Shown: positions 6,939-7,611 of the stretch, piece by piece | Layout: every line of letters begins with the position of its first letter | Position numbering within the stretch: position 1 is the stretch's first letter | Source: CAYYAQ01 sp964469555 | Lineage (GTDB): Bacteria; Planctomycetota; UBA1135; UBA2386 | Assembly (NCBI GenBank): GCA_964469555.1 | Contig: CAYYAQ010000208.1 | Location: 1-7,611 of the forward strand | Length of the DNA: 7,611 nucleotides | Reading direction: 5' to 3' | The notes under the pieces: model-generated | The model's input: only the letters and a program-made list of their open reading frames with translations | Database searches by the model: none | What the model was told of the DNA's origin: nothing | Made by a program: the position numbers and the translations under genes

Positions 6939-7611
6939 ATCGCGAGAAGCTCGCGTCCAAGCTGCATGAGGAAGCCCTCGGTGGCGGTGGCAAGGTTTCG
7001 CTTGCGACGATGGCCGAGGCCTTGATTCCCGTGAAGAACCTCCGGGACGTCGCCCGCGAACACGGCGTGAGCCCGAAGGGTGGATATCGGTTGGAGCGGG
7101 CCCCGGCGAAGATCCTCGCGCCTCTCCTGTGTGAGCCGCACTTGTCGGATGTGTTGGATGACGTGTGTGAGCTTCTCGCCGAACACATGACGTTGAACAT
7201 CGCGGAGAAAAAGAACGCGAAGAAGAAAGCTGACGCGGCGAAGACGCGGGCCCCCGCATACCTGGAATCAGTGCTCAAGTTGACGACGCAGGAACTCGAG
7301 CTGGCGAAGGGCGAGGTGACGAAAGCGCGCGAGGTCGCACAAGGCCTTCGCGACCGCGCCGACGAGTTGAATCGGCGCGTGCAGATGGACGGCGAGCGCA
7401 TCACGCAACTGAACAAGGAGATCGAGGCTTGCCGCGAGGAGATGGAGCGGCTCGGGAATGCGCAGCCCGTCGTGGCGCGGGATCAGTCGAACAAGATCCT
7501 GTCGTTGGAGAAGGATCTGGATGAACAGAACCAGATCGAATGGCAGCAGCGGATCAAGTTGGCGGAGCAGGCGGCAGCGATCCGTGAACGGGAGGAGCGC
7601 ATCCTCGAGTT
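6935..7611 (+). CDS. Coiled-coil protein of unknown function, 3' end outside window
   Basis: The frame is open from GTG 6935 to the window end, 225 complete codons with no stop. The GTG overlaps the TGA stop of the protease gene (GTGA), and AAGGGT at 6921-6926 gives a ribosome binding site 8 bases upstream, which supports this start. There is no signal peptide, so the protein is probably cytoplasmic. Residues 1-90 form a compact domain with a GGGG turn at 16-19. Within it, residues 35-65 (NLRDVAREHGV...AKILAPLL) faintly resemble the helix-extended-helix of SAP or Rho-N domains. Residues 91-106 are Lys/Ala-rich (KKNAKKKADAAK). From about 109 to the end the sequence is a long charged heptad-like helix rich in Glu, Gln, Arg and Leu, typical of a coiled coil; it breaks briefly near NAQPVV (residues about 175-180). 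I do not recognise the family. Its function need not relate to the protease; translational coupling is the main link. Confidence 0.75.
   Translation, partial: MNREKLASKLHEEALGGGGKVSLATMAEALIPVKNLRDVAREHGVSPKGGYRLERAPAKILAPLLCEPHLSDVLDDVCELLAEHMTLNIAEKKNAKKKADAAKTRAPAYLESVLKLTTQELELAKGEVTKAREVAQGLRDRADELNRRVQMDGERITQLNKEIEACREEMERLGNAQPVVARDQSNKILSLEKDLDEQNQIEWQQRIKLAEQAAAIREREERILE

Noticed and set aside
6820..7416. Open frames on the - strand across the protease/coiled-coil junction
   Set aside because: The + strand frame from GTG 6935 has a proper ribosome binding site, a stop-start overlap and a coherent coiled-coil composition; the antisense frames are Ser/Arg-rich shadows.

Overview
The window is GC-rich (roughly 60-65% by eye) bacterial DNA. 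It is densely packed, and every supported gene lies on the + strand. Six protein genes fill it almost completely; gaps are 9-26 bases and the last pair overlaps by 3 bases, so there is no gene-free stretch above 300 bases. I saw no tRNA, rRNA, insertion sequence or CRISPR array. Gram-negative envelope features (a GspL/PilM-type secretion or pilus component, signal peptides, a possible lipoprotein) and the style of the large multidomain secreted protein fit Planctomycetota or a similar environmental phylum. That assignment is inference; no marker gene is present.

Left part (6-2922), an envelope-machine block: a small membrane-anchored helical protein with two LxxxQ motifs recalling Spy/CpxP; a 646-residue protein with a PilM-type actin-like fold, one membrane span and a periplasmic domain (the layout of GspL, or of PilM fused to PilN); and a 199-residue single-span protein of the GspM/PilO kind. 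The last two probably form the inner-membrane assembly platform of a type II secretion system or type IV pilus. The ATPase, secretin and pseudopilins are not in view and may lie upstream.

Middle (2932-3399): a small hydrophobic, possibly lipid-anchored protein with two similar internal segments, faintly like YceK/YidQ lipoproteins.

Right part (3426-7611): a very large exported protein of about 1170 residues with two separate zinc-protease signatures, an HEWLH motif near the N terminus and a DUF885 module (HEVVPGHH plus EGWA) at the C terminus, separated by beta-rich domains. Its stop overlaps the GTG start of a coiled-coil protein that runs off the window end.

The tight co-directional packing suggests one or two transcripts. 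A simple reading is that the left genes build an export platform and the large protease is an exported enzyme that might use it, but adjacency is the only evidence. The most unusual element is the two-zincin fusion protein.
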